59,640 nt of DNA from Bacteroidales bacterium (lineage in GTDB: Bacteria > Bacteroidota > Bacteroidia > Bacteroidales > UBA7960), in the NCBI GenBank assembly GCA_003550725.1, contig PUKZ01000165.1:1-59640 (forward strand), in the 5' to 3' direction. The notes beneath the pieces are model-generated. The model was not told the origin of the DNA. It searched no databases and worked only from the letters and a program-made list of their open reading frames with translations. Within the stretch, counting starts at the first letter, position 1. Each line of letters opens with the position of its first letter. A program made the translations under genes and the position numbers. Positions 1-8,738 of this stretch are shown here, piece by piece.

Positions 1-110
1 AAGCAGATATAAAAAAGACTATTGACAAAGAAAAATGGGTAAAATTTCCGAATTTTTCCCTTTACATATGTTTGCAACATCAATTTTTTTGAAATAAAAA
101 ATCAATTTAG

Positions 111-1169
111 AAATTTAGGTACTACAATATCTATGATATCCCTGCCGGGAATGTTATGTCAAACACTGCAAATATGAGTAGATTCATGCAAATGATTATT
201 AATCATGGCAGTTTTAATAACAACAAAATTTTGAAAAAGAAAACACTTGAGATGATGACATCTCAACAAAATGAACATATAACATTGGATAATGATTTCA
301 GAATGGGATTAAATTTTGTTTTATCCCACCCAGCTTTGGAATATGCAGGTAAAGTCATAAGGCACGATGGTGGCATTTCTCCATATCATTCAGATTTAGT
401 GATATTAAAAGACAAAAATATTGGTGTTTTTGTTACCACAAATAGTGAAAATGGCTTAGGAATTATCCGGCAAATGTCACAAAAAATACTTCAACATGCT
501 GTTGAATACAAATATGGTGTTTGTGCTCCGGGAAAAGCTGAATATATCCCTGAAGTTGTAAGTCTTGATAAAGACGTGCTAACAAGCTACACCGGTAATT
601 TTGCTTCTTTAATTGGAATAATTAGTGTTGAAGAAAGAAGGAGTAGGTTGGTTTTGAAACTGGATAAGTACAGATTTCGTCTTTATCCGCTGGGAAATGA
701 TTGGTTTAGAGGTAAATATCTGTTACTGGGTTTCATACCAATAAATAAAGATGTTTATGTTAAAATAACTAATTATAAGAATAATAGATATATAACCCTA
801 GGACAGCCTGTAAGTGGAAGATTATTTGCAGGGCCTGCTCTTGGAATTGATTTTAAACCTGTGGTTGTTTCGGAAGAATGGAAAAAAAAGTACGGTACAT
901 ATAAACTTGAAGACGGGTTTAAGGAAAAGCTTAAACAGGGTGTTGGTGAATTTGGCAGTTTTAAGCTCCATAGTAAAGACAACTATCTGGTATTTTCAGG
1001 TATGGTATCAGGTCAGGAAATTAATGCTGTGCTTAACCCTGTAAATGAAAATGAAGCTATTATTATGGGGATGGGAAGAATGGCAAAGGAAACACTATTT
1101 TCAAAGGAAAAAAATGGTATAGAGTATTTTGAATTTGCAGGTTTAAAATATTATAAGGTTCAGGATTGA
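111..1169 (+). pseudogene. Serine hydrolase (beta-lactamase-related), C-terminal remnant
   Basis: The open frame begins just after an in-frame TAG at 108-110, and a possible ATG lies at 156. The first residues (YDIPAGNVMSNTANMSRFM) match the middle of class C beta-lactamase/penicillin-binding-like hydrolases, where a 'SNANDMARFM' stretch follows the catalytic core. The later RHDGGISPYH matches the third catalytic motif (HxG). The SxxK and YxN motifs, normally some 100-200 residues upstream, are absent, and nothing upstream in this window encodes them. About 200 residues of C-terminal accessory domain follow. A complete relative lies at 13681-15366. I infer a 5'-truncated, probably dead gene. 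Expression from the ATG at 156 would give a protein without the nucleophile. Confidence 0.65.
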
Positions 1170-1257
1170 AAATTGAGGAATTATAACAATTTTTCAATAT
1201 TCATCAACAACAACCAATAGGCTTATTTTTTTCTAACTTAGTTGCCATTCTTTGCTG

Positions 1258-1520
1258 GTTTGGGTTTTTAATTATTTTTTCAACATTTATGAAAATGTCA
1301 AACGGGTTTTCAAAAAAACGATTGTGAAATAATTGACTCATTTGTTTTGGATGAGAAGATTTGGTGGAATGACTATTTCAAATGTCTGGAAAAAGAAATA
1401 TGTTATATTATGAATAATAACTTGATGAAGATATTTGAGCCTGATTTCCAAGAGATTAAGTTGTTTAAGGAAAATCCTTCAGGTTATATTTCCGCTTATT
1501 ATGTAATAGAAAATAACTAA
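1258..1520 (+). pseudogene. Class I SAM methyltransferase, C-terminal remnant
   Basis: No long open frame exists here, but two adjacent frames read as one protein tail. About 1258-1315 gives FFNIYENVKRVFKK, and about 1313-1520 gives IIDSFVLDEKIWWNDYF followed by a tail ending in SAYYVIENN and TAA. This arrangement resembles the C-terminal end of Bacteroidota class I SAM-dependent methyltransferases (an IYENV helix, 'DSF.L....WW..Y', a terminal 'YYGYVFYV' strand). The frame changes in a run of seven A at about 1310-1316. The SAM-binding half is missing. I read it as a decayed fragment; the family assignment is from memory of the motif pattern. Confidence 0.4.
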
Positions 1521-1576
1521 TTGAATAATAATCGCGAATAAAAAGGAGCACAAGTTTAACTATAAAAACTAAAAAT

Positions 1577-2046
1577 TATGGATGAGAAATTAAAAAGAAG
1601 TATAGCAATTCTGAAAATTTACTCTCTACTTATATCACTTGCAGTGATCAGGATTTGTGTTATCTGTTGATAAATTTAGAGATGACCAGGTTATGCAACT
1701 ACAATATTTAGAAGATACTAAAACTATAAAAAGAAAATATGGGTTACAGCTTTGGGATTATCCCAAAGAAAACACTTTCAAAGAAAGGGTTGCCCGAGTT
1801 AAAGAGCTTATGAAATTAGAAGATGAAAAAAAGATGCAAGCAGGAATTCAGCAAATGAGAGAGGATAGTTTATTGATGGTAGACCGTTTGTTTGTTGGAA
1901 AAGATTTCAATAAAAACGTGGGTTTGTTTATTAGGGATGATAGCGGCAATCAGAGAATCAAATTATATATTGATAAAAATAATGATCCTCGATTAAAGTT
2001 TTTTGATGATGAAGGTAAAGTAATTCATGCCATATGTTGCAATTAA
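1577..2046 (+). pseudogene. Small membrane-anchored protein of unknown function, frameshifted
   Basis: An ATG at 1577 starts MDEKLKRSIAILKIYSLLIS, a short basic N-terminus running into a membrane segment, and this frame stops at 1672. A second frame, usable from a GTG at 1657, runs on to 2046 for 129 residues with a coiled, charged middle and a C-terminal repeat-like block (LFVGKDFNKNVGLFIRDDSG, then DKNNDPRLKFFDDEGKVI). Removing one A near 1650 would join them as ...SLAVIGFVLSVDKF..., restoring a hydrophobic anchor. I therefore treat them as one gene with a +1 base. No function is recognised. The GTG-started ORF alone would lack the membrane anchor. Confidence 0.5.
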
Positions 2047-2308
2047 TAAATAAAAAAATCACATGCTATCCTCGCTGCTGCTCATATTCTTTGTTGACAA
2101 AGTCGAAAACAATGAGATAATTGAAATGGTATTTGACATAAAGCCCATATATGTCGGGAAAAACCACAATAGTATCTGGTTGAAATTGTGTTATGTTAAA
2201 TACTGTATAAATAACTGGTTATAAAATGTTTATTATTGCTTGGGTGATAAATTAAAGCCCGGAGAAGAATATCAAAACAAAATAATTATCAATTTTAAAT
2301 AAATCATC

Positions 2309-2701
2309 ATGGATAAGCCTACAATTGCAGAAAGAATAATTGCTTTGGAGACAGCTGCTCTCGAAGCATGGCATAATGGTAATCCTTCTCCTTATCTCGA
2401 AATTTATTCGAAGGACTTCACTTATTTTGACCCTGCCCATGAAAGGAGGCTTGACGGCTGGGACAAGATAAAAGAGTTGTATGAAAGCATGCGTGGAAAG
2501 GTAAAAATGGATAAATTCGAAATGCTAAATCCCGTTGTACAACAAACCGGTACAATGGCAGTCCTTACTTACAATCTTCACTCATACTTAGGTGAAAAGC
2601 TCTGGAAGGAGAATTGCACCGAAGTATACAGGCTTGAAGAAAACAACGAGTGGAAAATCATCCACAGCCATTGGTCATTGACTAAGCCTGCTATTGATTA
2701 A
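2309..2701 (+). CDS. NTF2-like (SnoaL/DUF4440-type) protein
   Basis: This is a 130-residue protein with the pattern of the NTF2-like fold: an N-terminal helix (ERIIALETAALEAWHNGN), then YLEIYSKDFTYFDPAHERRL, a central GWDKIKELYESM helix, and C-terminal strands ending in WKIIHSHWSL. The family contains cone-shaped ligand-binding domains used as enzymes (isomerases, cyclases) or as ligand-binding modules. No substrate can be read from sequence. The length is usual for the family and the gene looks intact, unlike its neighbours on both sides. The ATG at 2309 is the first start after a stop-rich leader. The next gene begins 28 bases downstream. Confidence 0.75.
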   Translation: MDKPTIAERIIALETAALEAWHNGNPSPYLEIYSKDFTYFDPAHERRLDGWDKIKELYESMRGKVKMDKFEMLNPVVQQTGTMAVLTYNLHSYLGEKLWKENCTEVYRLEENNEWKIIHSHWSLTKPAID

Positions 2702-2729
2702 TTAATCTGTCACATTTTTTAAATTGCTT

Positions 2730-3289
2730 ATGAAAAAAATATTGACATTCACTGACAGACAAGCCTTTCGCGAATGGCTTGGCAAGTATGGGACAGAGAG
2801 CGATGGCGTATGGTTACTCTTTAGTAAAAAAGGGAAAATTGTCACACTCTCTGCTGCCGAAGCATTGGAAGAGGCGCTCTGTCACGGATGGATAGACGGA
2901 CAAATGCAATCCCTTGACGATTATACTTATAAAAAGTATTTTGCGCGACGTTTACCAAAAAGCAAATGGTCTGTTAAGAACAAAGAGCTCGCACAAACTC
3001 TTATAAAAAGGGATTAATGACCCGGCAGGGACTGGAAGCCATAGAACGCGCAAAGAAAAACGGTTTATGGGATAATGCTAAACGTGTTATTATTAGAGAT
3101 GAACAAATACAGATGTTAAGGGATATCATTCAGCCGTATGAGCCTGCTTATACCAATTTGCTGGCTATGTCGCATTCGGTACAGCGTACATATACCGGAT
3201 TTTATCTTGATGCCAAATCTGATAAAACCCGTCAAGCCCGTCTGGAAAAGATTATTGACAGACTTAATAAGAATTTGAAGCCAATGTGA
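2730..3289 (+). pseudogene. YdeI/OmpD-associated (OmdA-type) protein, split by a frameshift
   Basis: Two frames together make one protein of about 187 residues. The first (ATG at 2730) gives TFTDRQAFREWLGKYGTESD, then EEALCHGWIDGQ and a FARRLPKSKWSVKN segment, stopping at 3017. The second begins MTRQGLEAIERAKKNGLWDN and ends at 3289. This order (REWL...GVWL, WIDGQ, RRxxSxWSxxN, then GLxAIExAKxNGxWD) is characteristic of the YdeI/OmdA family, linked in enterobacteria to peptide resistance and porin interaction. The break lies in an A5 run at 3004-3008. Six A would give ...LIKKGLMTRQGLEA..., which is the expected junction. It is therefore a single-base deletion or a sequencing error. Confidence 0.75.
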
Positions 3290-3800
3290 AAAAGTATAAC
3301 GTGAATAGTTTCGTCATCACAGAATGGAACGTTTAGAGCATATTTAGCAGAGAAAAAGAAAGTTGCATGGGGTATCCCGATATGTGTAAGTTTAATTGGT
3401 TCAATAATAATTTCATTATATAATGCCTGTAAAAAACCGTTAATAATATTAATCATATAGATATAAAGAATATTTACCAAATCAATTAATTCGTAAAAAC
3501 GTATTATTTATTTATCAGTATTCTTCTTATTGTTTTGTTCACTACTACTTAAGCATTATCGCAGGATAACCGTTTTCGAATGAAGAAAAGCCTGAAGACT
3601 TCAACAAACTTTACAAAGTTCTGAAAGAACATACCTTGCTGCTGCCACTTCAATACAATCATGAGTATTTGTCTGAACTTATATGCTTTTGGAAATTGTT
3701 AATCAGCTTTAGTTCAGAAATTATTGTGTAATTTTATAGTAGTATTTAGTAATCAAATTTTACCTGGAACCTTAAACACATTATAGATTAACAGCCTCCA
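3290..3800 (+). other. Gene-free stretch with two short coding-like scraps
   Basis: No intact gene was found. Two stop-free runs look like protein remnants. One is at 3305-3460, containing FRAYLAEKKKVAWGIPI and then a hydrophobic segment (VSLIGSIIISLY). The other is at 3570-3731, containing KPEDFNKLYKVLKEHTLLL. Neither has a convincing start codon or ribosome binding site, and neither family is recognised. They fit the general decay of the first 3.8 kb. Confidence 0.3.
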
Positions 3801-4589
3801 TTGGAAACTATAAGAAAATATGGTCAAAAACCATTTAAAATTGGACTTCTGCACGGTGGGCCAGGAGCAGCAGGCGAAATGAAGCCTGTTGCCGAAAATT
3901 TATCCGATGATTATGGAGTTTTAGAGTTCCTTCAGACCGGGAAGTCAGTTAATGGACAAGTAGAAGAACTGCACAGGCAGATAACTTCACAAGCTGATTT
4001 TCCAATTACGTTGATTGGATATTCCTGGGGTGCATGGCTTGGATTTTTTTTTGCAAGCAAATACCCGGATTTATTAGAAAAATTGATTTTAGTGAGTGCA
4101 GGAGCTTTTGAAAGCAGATACAACAATGATTTAATAAATATTCGGCTAAAAAGGCTTAATCAGAATCAAAGGAAAGAAATTGAGAGGTTGATTTCAGACA
4201 TGAATTCAGGTAAATTGGATAATAACACATTTAAACAATTTGGACAACTAATGACAATTGCCGATTCTTATGATTATTTGCCATCAGAAAAAGAGTCAGT
4301 TGATTTCAATATTGAAATTTATCAAGCGGTTTGGGCAGAGGCATTCAGTTTGCGAGAGACAAATGAATTAATAAATTGCGCTTACCTGGTTACTATACCA
4401 GTTGTTGCTATTCATGGAGATTATGATCCACATCCAATTGACGGGGTTGAAAAACCGCTTTCCGAAAAACTTTCCGACTTCAAAATGATCACAATTAAGA
4501 ATTGTGGACATAAACCATGGCAGGAAAGATATGCAAAAGACGCATTTTTTGAAATCTTGCGAAAAGAAATCAGTTTGATAAAAGATTGA
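3801..4589 (+). CDS. Alpha/beta hydrolase
   Basis: The 262-residue protein has the usual catalytic layout: an oxyanion-hole HGGPGAAGEM near residue 19, the nucleophile elbow GYSWGAW (GxSxG) near residue 73, a late Asp in HGDYDP near 210, and a His in NCGHKPW near 238. The family hydrolyses esters, amides or peptides; the HGGPG form is common among proline-iminopeptidase-like members. The substrate is unknown. The start is a TTG at 3801 (in-frame stop at 3789), with no clear Shine-Dalgarno, as is common in Bacteroidota. There is no signal peptide, so it is predicted to be cytoplasmic. It looks complete, in contrast to the scraps upstream. Confidence 0.8.
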   Translation: METIRKYGQKPFKIGLLHGGPGAAGEMKPVAENLSDDYGVLEFLQTGKSVNGQVEELHRQITSQADFPITLIGYSWGAWLGFFFASKYPDLLEKLILVSAGAFESRYNNDLINIRLKRLNQNQRKEIERLISDMNSGKLDNNTFKQFGQLMTIADSYDYLPSEKESVDFNIEIYQAVWAEAFSLRETNELINCAYLVTIPVVAIHGDYDPHPIDGVEKPLSEKLSDFKMITIKNCGHKPWQERYAKDAFFEILRKEISLIKD

Positions 4590-4761
4590 CAATGAATGAA
4601 AATGAGTTGCTATAACGCATGCAAAGCACCGAATACCAAGTGTTTATAAAAATCTCCAATCCCGTATAGCTGTTAAAAGTAGTTAAGTATTCATTTTATT
4701 ACTCCCTGTGTAACAAATATGGTTTATTGTATACTAACATAATTGAACAACAAATTCACCA

Positions 4762-5274
4762 ATGTTTTGCAAATCAGAAAAAATAAAGGAAAAGTTTTCT
4801 GAATTCATAGAGCCTAATAAAGGCATAATAGGCCGTATAGCAAGGCTTTTCTCAAACAATGAAGATGACCGGCTTGACTTGTACCAGGACATACTATATC
4901 AATTATGGAAATGTTATCCTCAGTTTAGAGGTGACAGCAAGCCGGGCACATTCATATACAGGGTTGCTTTTAATGTAGCTTGTACACGTTTGAGAAAAGA
5001 AAAACGAAGAAAAGAAATACATGAAGAATATGTTTTACATTCAATACGTAGTAAAGGCAACACACCATCAACCGATAATGATGATATAGAGCGTTTATAC
5101 ACCGCTATATCAAAACTTAATGATATTGATAAGTCAGTAATTGCTTTATTTCTTGATGAATATTCAAATGATGAGATTGCGGAAATACTTGGAATAACAA
5201 AAGTAAACGCAAGAGTAAAAATACATAGGGTAAAAAAACTACTTAAAAAAATTATAGAAAATGAAAGCAAATGA
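4762..5274 (+). CDS. ECF-type RNA polymerase sigma factor
   Basis: This is a 170-residue sigma-70-family protein with region 2 (about residues 30-85, with DRLDLYQDILYQLWKCYPQF followed by GTFIYRVAFNVACTRLRKEK, the core-binding and -10 recognition helices) and region 4 (about 110-165, with IAEILGITKVNARVKIHRVK as the helix-turn-helix). This is the size and two-domain layout of an extracytoplasmic-function sigma factor. The downstream membrane-protein gene overlaps it by 14 bases, so the two are translationally linked. In this family such a partner is often an anti-sigma factor or sensor. The following TraB/GumN and OMP genes are plausible targets, but no promoter evidence shows this. Confidence 0.85.
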   Translation: MFCKSEKIKEKFSEFIEPNKGIIGRIARLFSNNEDDRLDLYQDILYQLWKCYPQFRGDSKPGTFIYRVAFNVACTRLRKEKRRKEIHEEYVLHSIRSKGNTPSTDNDDIERLYTAISKLNDIDKSVIALFLDEYSNDEIAEILGITKVNARVKIHRVKKLLKKIIENESK

Positions 5275-5914
5275 TTTTAATAAAGAAATAGAAGCATGGA
5301 GACGTGCCGGAAAACGAGAGGAGCAAGATGCTCCTGATATATCCGGTGTTGATGTGTCAGGAAAAAGAAGTTTAAATACAATAGTGCACAAAATAAAAAG
5401 GAATTTTCTTATAGAATGTACAATTGTTATAATAGCACTTGCCTTTATTTGGGTAGTTTCATTTCTGGGAATATACGATATTGCATTTAACATATGGGTT
5501 GCAGGGTTTACTATTGCTGCATTTATTATGGCAGCTTATTTTTATAAAGTTATGTTTGATGTTAAACCCGATGATTTCATAGGAACGCATTTGAAGGATG
5601 CCCTTAAATCAATAATAGATAAAGCTGAAAAATGTGTCAGAATTTATAAACAAGCACAAAATATTTGCGGCTACGTATTTCTGCCTATAGTTATTTTGCT
5701 GGTGTACAGGTATCTGTTTTTTTCCTATTCTGCAAAACATGAAATAGCACTTGTTGAATACTTTTTTACAACACAATCAATAATATTTTTAAGCATTCAT
5801 ATCTTGTTAATAGCATTTTATTACAAGCTGGTTGACTTGTACATAAAAAATTTGTATGGCAAACATGTTGATACATTGAAAGAAATGTTTGACATGCTAA
5901 ATGAAGACGAATAA
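5261..5914 (+). CDS. Multi-pass membrane protein, possible anti-sigma factor or sensor
   Basis: The 217-residue protein starts at ATG 5261, inside the end of the sigma-factor gene. It has a charged cytoplasmic N-terminus of about 45 residues (with EIEAWRRAGKREEQDAPDIS), then hydrophobic segments near residues 48-70, 74-95, 130-150 and 163-185, and an acidic tail. The family is not recognised. The position and overlap after an ECF sigma gene are typical of anti-sigma factors, whose N-terminal cytoplasmic part binds the sigma factor, but no ZAS zinc motif (HxxxCxxC) is visible. The regulatory role is therefore inference from context only. Confidence 0.5.
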   Translation: MKANDFNKEIEAWRRAGKREEQDAPDISGVDVSGKRSLNTIVHKIKRNFLIECTIVIIALAFIWVVSFLGIYDIAFNIWVAGFTIAAFIMAAYFYKVMFDVKPDDFIGTHLKDALKSIIDKAEKCVRIYKQAQNICGYVFLPIVILLVYRYLFFSYSAKHEIALVEYFFTTQSIIFLSIHILLIAFYYKLVDLYIKNLYGKHVDTLKEMFDMLNEDE

Positions 5915-5940
5915 ATTAATAATAATTAAAAAACAAAAAA

Positions 5941-6825
5941 ATGAAAAATATAAAAACACATCTGAGAAATGCAGCTATCGCCATAATATTAGTATTTAGT
6001 ATTGGAACAAGTTATGGAAATAATTTTCAATCACTTCTATGGAAAGTAACTGGAGGTGATTTACAGCATCCGGTCTATATTTTTGGGTCAATACATGTGT
6101 TGCCCCAGAATGACTTTATAATGCTTGATACTATCAGCGGCATTCTTCAACAATCGAGCCTTGTTGTTTTTGAAATAGATTTGGTGCATCCGGATTTAAG
6201 CACTGATATTCAGAAAGGAATGCTTATGGCAGAAACTTCATTGAAAGAATTATTAAACAGTGATGATTATGAGGTTTTAAAAACGTTTACTGAAGATTCT
6301 CTTGGAGTGCCTATTGATGCTGTGAATAATGTTAAGCCTTTGTTGTTTAGTTCGTTTTTAGTTCCAAAAATAATTGGCTCACAGCCTGCGTCTTATGATT
6401 TTTATTTTTTTCAGCAGGCACAGGGCTTGTCAATTGAAGTTGCAGGCTTGGAAACTGTAAGCGAGCAATTTGGCTATTTTGATGCTATACCATTAAACGA
6501 GCAAGCGCAAATGCTGATGGAAAGCGTTAAAAACTTTGATATGGAAAAATACTATTTCGGAAAAATGATTGAAATATACAAAGAACAAGATGTAGAAAAA
6601 CTATATGAATTAACGGTTGATATGGCAAAAGAACATGAGCGTTTTATAAACATTCTGATACATAAGAGGAATGAGGAATGGGTGCCACGTATTACCGGCT
6701 TATGCGGTGAAGAAACATGTTTTGTGGTTGTTGGTTGTGCTCATCTTGGCGGAGAAAAGGGGGTTATAAACTTGCTCAGAAAAGAGGGTTATTCGGTTAA
6801 ACCTGTGAGGTTAATAAATGATTAA
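5941..6825 (+). CDS. TraB/GumN family protein, exported
   Basis: The 294-residue protein has an N-terminal signal peptide (AAIAIILVFSIGTSYG), then LLWKVTGGD and the family signature FGSIHVLP near residue 35. A C-terminal VVGCAHLGGEKGVINLLRKEG block carries the conserved His/Glu-Lys motif. TraB/GumN proteins share a fold thought to be related to Tiki/EreA-type metal-dependent proteases, and most bacterial members are uncharacterised. It is predicted to be periplasmic or membrane-tethered. It begins 26 bases after the preceding membrane-protein gene, so it is probably in the sigma-factor operon. Its length is normal for the family. Confidence 0.8.
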   Translation: MKNIKTHLRNAAIAIILVFSIGTSYGNNFQSLLWKVTGGDLQHPVYIFGSIHVLPQNDFIMLDTISGILQQSSLVVFEIDLVHPDLSTDIQKGMLMAETSLKELLNSDDYEVLKTFTEDSLGVPIDAVNNVKPLLFSSFLVPKIIGSQPASYDFYFFQQAQGLSIEVAGLETVSEQFGYFDAIPLNEQAQMLMESVKNFDMEKYYFGKMIEIYKEQDVEKLYELTVDMAKEHERFINILIHKRNEEWVPRITGLCGEETCFVVVGCAHLGGEKGVINLLRKEGYSVKPVRLIND

Positions 6826-6919
6826 AAGCAGAGGTTTTCATATTATTAGCTAATTAAAAGAAGCTTCAAAAACGCCAATTATAAAATGTGCTCCAGTAAT
6901 AAACAAAAAAACCGATATT

Positions 6920-7567
6920 ATGAAAAAAGTAATGATTATAACTTTTGCTTTATTTATTTCTGTTGTCTCTTATGGAGAAGATGCCGAAAAATATATTAAT
7001 GATGCTAAATCGGAATTCGTTTTCGAACTGGGCGGTGCTTTTGGCCCGGTACTTAGCTACAATTTCTTTGGACTAAGTGTAGATGTAAAATACTATCCAA
7101 AATCAAGATTTGCAACGGGGATTAATTTTTCATGGTTAGGGAAAAATATATCTGAAACATTTTCCTATGATGTTAAAAAGCCTTATCTGAATTATTCAGT
7201 TATAGGATTGATAAATCAATACGACTTGTTTCAAAAAGAGAGAATAAGATTGAATTTAAATGTCAACAACGGCCTTGCTATATCTCAGCTTGCCGATAAT
7301 GATATTAAAGAACCCTATTCATATTGGACTGAGTGGGGGTTAATTCATAGTGAATCTCCCAAAAAAGTTGCATCAAGTTACCACTATATTTTAGAGCCCG
7401 GTCTTGACCTTTCAATACGCATTTTTTCCAAAAACAGTTTGCCTGACATATACCTAACATCAAAAGCAAAATACCGCTTTGTGTTTGGAGACAGCAAATT
7501 TGGCGAAACCGGTCAGTTTTCAAATTATTATTTTGGATTTGGGGTTTCTTTTATAGGTTTGATGTAA
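6920..7567 (+). CDS. Outer-membrane beta-barrel-like protein of unknown function
   Basis: The 215-residue protein has a cleavable signal peptide (IITFALFISVVSYG). The rest is made of alternating aromatic/hydrophobic strands (FVFELGGAFGPVLSYNFFG, FATGINFSWLGKN) and ends in YYFGFGVSFIGLM, a strand with alternating hydrophobic residues as in outer-membrane barrels. I do not recognise a specific family. It follows the TraB/GumN gene by about 95 bases and may share its transcript. A barrel of roughly eight strands would fit its size. Confidence 0.55.
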   Translation: MKKVMIITFALFISVVSYGEDAEKYINDAKSEFVFELGGAFGPVLSYNFFGLSVDVKYYPKSRFATGINFSWLGKNISETFSYDVKKPYLNYSVIGLINQYDLFQKERIRLNLNVNNGLAISQLADNDIKEPYSYWTEWGLIHSESPKKVASSYHYILEPGLDLSIRIFSKNSLPDIYLTSKAKYRFVFGDSKFGETGQFSNYYFGFGVSFIGLM

Positions 7568-7648
7568 AGAAGATATTTTTGTTAGTTTCCCGAGTATTGC
7601 CTGACACTCTTTAACAATATTAACATATATGTTATTTTAAAGTTTTGT

Positions 7649-7656
7649 TATTTTTG
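7649..7656 (+). promoter_or_regulatory. Candidate -7 box upstream of the ABC transporter genes
   Basis: TATTTTTG matches the Bacteroidota -7 consensus TAnnTTTG and lies 65 bases before the ATP-binding subunit's ATG. No good -33 TTTG is seen at the right distance, so this is a partial match. Confidence 0.35.
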
Positions 7657-7721
7657 CTGCATTCATTACTTTAACGTGACTGAATCATTAAAACTTTCCT
7701 TAACTATTTATTACTGATATA

Positions 7722-8654
7722 ATGAAAGAAATTTTAAAGGTAGATCAATTAAACAAAAGATTTAAAAATATTCATGCAGTAAGCGACATATCTTTCTCAG
7801 TTCAACAGGGGGATATATTTGCTTTTCTGGGCCCTAATGGAGCTGGTAAAACTACCATGCTTCGGATATTGCTTGATATTATCAAAGCTGATAAAGGCAA
7901 AGTTAATTGGAATATAAATGGTAATAACCACACATTGCCCGACTCATCTCAAATTGGTTACCTTCCTGAAGAAAGAGGCCTTTACACTGATGTACCTATT
8001 ATCCGTTCACTAATTTACATGGCATCCATAAGAGGAATGGAAAAACAAGAAGCTAAAGAGGCGGCAATGGAATGGCTCGGGAAAGTGCAGTTAGCCGACA
8101 GGGCAAAAGAAAAGCTACAAGCACTTTCAAAAGGAAATCAGCAAAAGATACAATTTATTTCTTCCATTATACATAAACCTTCTTTTGCTATTCTTGACGA
8201 ACCTTTTGCCGGACTTGACCCCGTTACACAGGAAAGCTTCATTGAGTTTATCCATGAACTTAATAAACAGGGAACAACTATTTTACTATGTTCGCATCAA
8301 ATGCAACTTGTAGAAAGAATAGCAGGAAAAGTTTTCTTGATAAACAAAGGCGAAGAGATATATAACGGCTTTTTAAACGATATTTACAGCATTTTTGGCG
8401 ACCGCCTTATCATTGATATAGGGTTTTCGGAAGAAATACCTGATAACAAAATAAATTCAATTACAGGAATAGAAAAGATCGAAAAGCAAAACAACCGTAA
8501 TATTCAAGTTACTTTTAAAGCCAATGTTAACATCAGCGAAATTATGAATAAACTTTCGGGTATTCCGGGAATTAGCCACATAAAGAGCCATAACCCGACT
8601 TTGCACGATGTGTTTCTTGCATTGGTGAAAAAAGAACAAAATATTAACGGATAA
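7722..8654 (+). CDS. ABC transporter ATP-binding protein (NatA-type)
   Basis: This 310-residue ATPase energises an ABC-2-type exporter. Visible motifs are Walker A GPNGAGKTT (about residues 38-46), a signature LSKGNQQKIQ (about 135-145, a common variant of LSGGQ), Walker B FAILDEPFAGLDP (about 157-168) and the switch His in LLCSHQMQ. After the nucleotide-binding domain comes a C-terminal domain of about 85 residues, as in NatA/CcmA-like subunits of sodium-efflux or drug-export systems. The permease follows 84 bases downstream. The substrate cannot be told from sequence. Confidence 0.9.
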   Translation: MKEILKVDQLNKRFKNIHAVSDISFSVQQGDIFAFLGPNGAGKTTMLRILLDIIKADKGKVNWNINGNNHTLPDSSQIGYLPEERGLYTDVPIIRSLIYMASIRGMEKQEAKEAAMEWLGKVQLADRAKEKLQALSKGNQQKIQFISSIIHKPSFAILDEPFAGLDPVTQESFIEFIHELNKQGTTILLCSHQMQLVERIAGKVFLINKGEEIYNGFLNDIYSIFGDRLIIDIGFSEEIPDNKINSITGIEKIEKQNNRNIQVTFKANVNISEIMNKLSGIPGISHIKSHNPTLHDVFLALVKKEQNING

Positions 8655-8738
8655 ACATATGGCCACTTTGAATCTGAACTAAATTTCGTTTTACATTTTT
8701 AAACTAATAGCACAACCTGATTAAACAGATATAAAAAC

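Noticed and set aside
2063-2224. A 53-codon open frame starting MLSSLLLIFFVDKVE
   Set aside because: Short, with no recognised family and no ribosome binding site. It may be another remnant but cannot be told from chance in this AT-rich decayed stretch.
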